Positions 60,439 through 64,000 of a stretch of 64,000 bases of DNA are shown in pieces (position 1 is the stretch's first letter; each line of letters begins with the position of its first letter). A program made the position numbers and the translations under genes. Under the pieces are notes generated by a model. That model worked only from the letters and a program-made list of their open reading frames with translations, had not been told where the DNA came from and did not search any database. The stretch is from NCBI RefSeq assembly GCF_902497745.1, contig NZ_CABVHJ010000007.1, forward strand, positions 2,501 to 66,500, in the 5' to 3' direction. Origin of the DNA: Pseudomonas fluorescens. GTDB lineage: Bacteria; Pseudomonadota; Gammaproteobacteria; Pseudomonadales; Pseudomonadaceae.

Positions 60439-62017
60439 GGCCGCCAGCGCCAACAGCAAACAGGCGCAGCGCCTGCTGCGCCTTTATCATCTTTACCGCC
60501 TAAGCGTCGGCATCACACTGGTGCTGCTGATCTCCAGCAACATGGACAATCGCCTGCTGACGTCGGCAAACGACGAACTGCTGCGCGGCGGCAGTTGGCT
60601 GTACCTGATCCTCAACATTTTGCTGGTAGTGTTCCTTGAGAACACCCGACGGCCGGCGCAGCTGTTCAGCCTGGCCCTCGTCGATGTCCTGCTTTTATGC
60701 GGTTTGTTCTTTGCGGCAGGCGGTGTTGGCAGTGCGTTGGGCAATTTGCTGATTGTCTCGGTGGCGATCAGCAACACCTTGCTACGCCGGCGCATCGGCC
60801 TGTTGATCGCCGCCATCGGCGCGCTGGGCATCGTCGGTTCGAGTTTCCTGCTGAGCTTCAACCATCCGCTGAGCGCCAATGAATACCTGCAAGCCGGCAC
60901 CCTCGGCGCCCTGTGCTTTGCCGCCTCGTTGTTGGTGCAGGGACTGATACGGCGCCTGGAGGTCAGCGAAACACTGGCCGAACAACGTGCCAGCGAAGTG
61001 GTCGGGCTCGAAGCACTCAATGCGCTGATCCTGCAACGCATGCGCACCGGGATTCTGGTCCTCGACGAGGAGCGCCGGGTGCAACTGGCGAACCACAGCG
61101 CACAAACCCTGCTCGCGCAATCTCACCTTCAGGGACATTTGATCGACGACTATTCCAGTGCGCTGGTCGATCGCCTGCAACTGTGGATGAACAACCCGAC
61201 CCTGCGCCCGCAAAGCCTGAAAATCCCCGGTAACGGCGTCGAACTGCAGCCGAGCTTCATTGCCCTCGAGCAAAGCCCCAACCAGCAAACCCTGGTATTT
61301 CTCGAAGACCTCGCGCAAATCGCCCAGCAGGCCCAGCAATTGAAACTCGCCGCGCTCGGGCGCTTGACCGCCGGGATCTCCCACGAAATCCGCAATCCGC
61401 TGGGTGCCATCAGTCACGCGGCACAGCTATTGGGGGAGTCCGAGGAACTCGACGGCGCGGATCGGCGTCTGACACAGATCATTCAAGACCACTCCCAGCG
61501 CATGAACCGAGTCATCGAAAACGTCCTGCAACTGTCCCGGCGCCAACAGAGCGCGCCGCAACGGCTGGATCTCAAACCGTGGCTGGAGAACTTCGTTGCC
61601 GAAAGCCGCGAACAGGCCGGCGAGCGCCAGCAGATTCATCTGCGGATCAATTCAGGGGACTTCACCACGCTGATGGACCCCAACCAGCTCACGCAGATTC
61701 TCGACAATCTGTTACGCAACGGCTGGCGCCACAGCGCGCTGCTGCACGATCAGGCGCAAGTCTGGCTGGCCCTGTTCAGCGATCCCGACAGCCAGCTGGC
61801 GGTCCTCGAAGTGCAAGACAACGGCCCCGGCGTCCCTGCCGATGAACAGGCGCATCTGTTCGAACCGTTTTTCACCACCAGCAGCCAGGGCACCGGCCTT
61901 GGGCTTTATCTGTCCCGTGAGCTGTGCGAAAGCAACCAAGCGCGCCTAGACTTTCAATCACGCCAAGGCGGCGGCTGCTTTCGCATCACCTTTGCTCACG
62001 GACGGAAACAAAGTTGA
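60422..62017 (+). CDS. pilS: PilS two-component sensor kinase
   Basis: A 531-residue sensor that reads pilin level in the inner membrane and controls pilA. Six membrane segments (about 25-180) are followed by a PAS domain (about 200-290), the HisKA box GISHEIRNPLGAISHAAQLL near 325 and an ATPase domain (NGPGVPADEQ, GTGLGLYLS). The start is uncertain: GTG at 60422 has AAGG five bases upstream, while GTG at 60428 (VIAEAAS) is used by some annotations. It overlaps the previous gene and pilR. Confidence 0.93.
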   Translation: MPVIAEAASANSKQAQRLLRLYHLYRLSVGITLVLLISSNMDNRLLTSANDELLRGGSWLYLILNILLVVFLENTRRPAQLFSLALVDVLLLCGLFFAAGGVGSALGNLLIVSVAISNTLLRRRIGLLIAAIGALGIVGSSFLLSFNHPLSANEYLQAGTLGALCFAASLLVQGLIRRLEVSETLAEQRASEVVGLEALNALILQRMRTGILVLDEERRVQLANHSAQTLLAQSHLQGHLIDDYSSALVDRLQLWMNNPTLRPQSLKIPGNGVELQPSFIALEQSPNQQTLVFLEDLAQIAQQAQQLKLAALGRLTAGISHEIRNPLGAISHAAQLLGESEELDGADRRLTQIIQDHSQRMNRVIENVLQLSRRQQSAPQRLDLKPWLENFVAESREQAGERQQIHLRINSGDFTTLMDPNQLTQILDNLLRNGWRHSALLHDQAQVWLALFSDPDSQLAVLEVQDNGPGVPADEQAHLFEPFFTTSSQGTGLGLYLSRELCESNQARLDFQSRQGGGCFRITFAHGRKQS

Positions 62018-63360
62018 ATACCAGCCCACGGCAAAAAATTCTTATCGTCGACGACGAACCGGATATCCGCGAACTCCTGGAAATCACCTTGGGACGGATG
62101 AAACTCGACACCTACAGCGCGCGCAATCTGGCTGAAGCCCAAGCGCTGTTGCATCGCGAAACATTCGACCTGTGCCTGACCGACATGCGCCTGCCCGACG
62201 GCACGGGGCTGGAACTGGTGCAGCATATTCAGCAGCGTTATCCACAACTCCCCGTGGCGATGATCACCGCCTATGGCAGCCTGGAAACGGCGATCAACGC
62301 CTTGAAGGCAGGCGCATTCGACTTCCTGACCAAACCAGTGGACCTCACGCGCTTGCGCGAACTGGTCGGCACGGCCCTGCGCATGTCGGCGGCAGGAGGC
62401 AGCTCTACCTCGATTGATCGACGCTTGCTCGGCGATTCAGCGCCGATGCGCAACCTGCGCAAACAGATCGACAAACTCGCCCGCAGCCAGGCACCGGTGT
62501 ACATCAGCGGCGAATCCGGCAGCGGTAAAGAACTGGTCGCGCGACTGATCCACGAACAGGGGCCGCGCGCCAGCCAGCCGTTCGTACCAGTGAACTGCGG
62601 GGCGATTCCCTCGGAACTGATGGAAAGCGAGTTTTTTGGTCATCGCAAAGGCAGTTTCACCGGCGCAGTCGAGGACAAACCCGGGCTGTTTCAGGCGGCC
62701 CATGGCGGCACCCTGTTTCTCGATGAAGTGGCGGATTTGCCGCTGTCGATGCAGGTAAAACTGCTGCGCGCGATTCAGGAAAAAGCCGTGCGCAGCGTCG
62801 GCGGGCAACAGGAAAGCGTGGTCGATGTGCGAATTCTCTGCGCCACGCACAAAGACCTTGATGCCGAAGTCGCGGCCGAGCGTTTTCGTCAGGACCTTTA
62901 TTACCGCTTGAACGTGATCGAACTGCGCGTGCCGTCGCTGCGTGAGCGCCGTGATGACATTGAAGTGCTGGCAGCGCATATGCTCAAGCGTTTGGCCAAC
63001 GACACCGGCCAACCGGCAGCACGCTTGCATCCGCAGGCGTTGGAAGCGCTGAAGAATTACCGGTTTCCGGGGAATGTGCGGGAGCTGGAGAACGTTCTCG
63101 AACGGGCGCACACCTTGTGTGAAAACCGTACGATCGAGGCAGAGGATTTGCGCTTGAGCGAAGGCAACTGCGCGGCAGATGGCGGCATTGCCGATCTGAC
63201 CCAGATCGATAATCTGGAAGATTATCTGGAGAACGTCGAACGCAAACTCATCTTGCAGGCGCTGGAGGAGACGCGCTGGAATCGTACGGCGGCGGCGCAG
63301 CGGTTGAGTCTGTCGTTTCGGTCGATGCGCTACAGACTGAAAAAACTCGGTCTGGATTAA
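62014..63360 (+). CDS. pilR: PilR sigma-54-dependent response regulator
   Basis: A 448-residue NtrC-type regulator. The receiver has phospho-acceptor D57 (LTDMRLPDG), and the AAA+ domain has GESGSGKE near residue 165. The sigma-54 loop reads GSFTGA, the form usual in PilR rather than GAFTGA. A FIS-type helix-turn-helix ends the protein. The TTG start at 62014 overlaps the pilS stop; no ATG fits the receiver start. Its target, the pilA sigma-54 promoter, is at 42388. Confidence 0.95.
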   Translation: MNTSPRQKILIVDDEPDIRELLEITLGRMKLDTYSARNLAEAQALLHRETFDLCLTDMRLPDGTGLELVQHIQQRYPQLPVAMITAYGSLETAINALKAGAFDFLTKPVDLTRLRELVGTALRMSAAGGSSTSIDRRLLGDSAPMRNLRKQIDKLARSQAPVYISGESGSGKELVARLIHEQGPRASQPFVPVNCGAIPSELMESEFFGHRKGSFTGAVEDKPGLFQAAHGGTLFLDEVADLPLSMQVKLLRAIQEKAVRSVGGQQESVVDVRILCATHKDLDAEVAAERFRQDLYYRLNVIELRVPSLRERRDDIEVLAAHMLKRLANDTGQPAARLHPQALEALKNYRFPGNVRELENVLERAHTLCENRTIEAEDLRLSEGNCAADGGIADLTQIDNLEDYLENVERKLILQALEETRWNRTAAAQRLSLSFRSMRYRLKKLGLD

Positions 63361-63370
63361 ATCCTAAAAA

Positions 63371-63441
63371 ATCGCAGCCTTCGGCAGCTCCTACAGGAAA
63401 CGCATTCCAATGTAGGAGCTGCCGAAGGCTGCGATCTTTTG
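63371..63441. repeat. REP doublet, family B, reversed arrangement
   Basis: Two GTAGGAGCTGCCGAAGGCTG...GATC units are arranged with their GATC ends outside and GTAGGAG ends inside, the opposite of the other two family B doublets. It lies between convergent pilR and thiO. Confidence 0.9.
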
Positions 63442-63449
63442 ATCTTGCT

Positions 63450-64000
63450 TTAAATGCGACCCTCAGGCGCATACGGCGCCGGATCAATAATGGGCGCGCG
63501 CCCAAGCATCACATCGGCAAACAACTGACACGACGCCGGCGCCAGCACCAGCCCATTGCGGTAATGCCCGCAGTTCAACCACAACCCGTCGAACCCCGGC
63601 ACCCGGCCAATATACGGAATGCCCTCCGGCGAGCCGGGACGCAACCCCGCCCAGTGCCCGACCACTTCGGCATCGGCCAACGCTGGCAATAACTCCACTG
63701 CCGAAGCCTTGAGGCTTTCCAGCGCCACATCGGTTGGCGTCTTGTCGTAGCCTTCGTGCTCCAGCGTGCTGCCGATCAGAATATGGCCATCTCGGCGCGG
63801 GATCGCATAACGGCCCTTGGCCAATACCATGCTCGGCAGAAAATCCGCCGCACACTTGTAGAGAATCATCTGGCCTTTGACCGGTTCGACCGGCAGCGTC
63901 AGGTCCAGCGTCTTGAGCAGATCCCCGCTCCACGCCCCCGCGGTCAGTACGACCTGATCACCGTTGATCACGCCCCTCGACGTCTCGACGCCAATAACTC
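63450..64000 (-). CDS. thiO: Glycine oxidase ThiO (partial, C-terminal part)
   Basis: The last 183 codons of an FAD-dependent glycine oxidase; the frame stays open to the window edge, so the N-terminal FAD-binding part is outside. Signs of the family are VVLTAGAWSGDLL, the substrate-domain VEPVKGQMIL, and the C-terminal HWAGLRPGSPEGIPYIGRVP and HYRNGLVLAPASCQL. It makes iminoglycine for the thiazole ring of thiamine. The pilR-thiO order matches other pseudomonads. Confidence 0.93.
   Translation of the reverse strand, partial: VIGVETSRGVINGDQVVLTAGAWSGDLLKTLDLTLPVEPVKGQMILYKCAADFLPSMVLAKGRYAIPRRDGHILIGSTLEHEGYDKTPTDVALESLKASAVELLPALADAEVVGHWAGLRPGSPEGIPYIGRVPGFDGLWLNCGHYRNGLVLAPASCQLFADVMLGRAPIIDPAPYAPEGRI

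Overview
The window is a stretch of core chromosome from a fluorescent Pseudomonas, probably the P. fluorescens group. The evidence is the PrrF and CrcZ small RNAs, the CbrAB system, two families of paired REP repeats, and a gene order that, as I remember it, follows P. aeruginosa PAO1 in two blocks (about PA4691-PA4733, then about PA4525-PA4548). Base composition and codon use look uniform. I see no prophage, insertion sequence, CRISPR array or integrated island.

Positions 1-11,600 carry the MsrPQ periplasmic methionine sulfoxide repair pair, pssA, and the branched-chain amino acid genes ilvC-ilvH-ilvI, all on the minus strand. They are followed by a DUF4124 gene, a YqcC gene, the PBP1b gene mrcB with its lipoprotein activator lpoP, and a divergent APH-like/P-loop fusion. 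Positions 11,600-19,600 hold a pentapeptide-repeat protein, a TfoX C-terminal protein, a cyclic-nucleotide-binding protein, a single iron-repressed PrrF small RNA, a heme ABC transporter operon with a ChaN-like lipoprotein, a small Rieske protein, sfsA and an aminotransferase. Positions 19,900-35,500 hold dksA, gluQRS, the cbrX-cbrA-cbrB carbon/nitrogen regulators with the sigma-54-driven sRNA crcZ, pcnB-folK, panB-panC-panD, pgi and acs.

Positions 35,470-41,000 hold an MpaB-like oxygenase, an RNA methyltransferase, and a large DUF748 protein followed by a DUF2845 protein. Positions 41,250-47,200 hold a BON protein, the type IV pilus genes pilA (minus) and pilB-pilC-pilD (plus), then coaE and yacG. 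Positions 47,180-53,400 hold an orphan CbiM-like permease, DUF1780, MOSC and DUF3094 proteins, ndh, an EF-hand protein and a chemoreceptor. Positions 53,555-54,226 are a six-gene tRNA cluster built from a perfect 255-bp tandem duplication. The window ends with clpB, pgeF, rluD, bamD, a PP0621-like protein, pilS-pilR and the 3' part of thiO.

Several regulatory circuits are complete here. CbrA/CbrB sit directly before crcZ, with a good sigma-54 promoter and a palindromic CbrB-type activator site. PilS/PilR and their expected target, a sigma-54 promoter in front of pilA, are both present. PrrF lies beside heme uptake genes and has a strong Fur-box match. The chemoreceptor has a FliA-type promoter. 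I found no clear undescribed system. The best leads are the tRNA duplication, EGKCG repeats in the EF-hand protein, four GTAAC repeats before panB, a 19-bp hairpin before the pentapeptide gene and the orphan CbiM-like permease.
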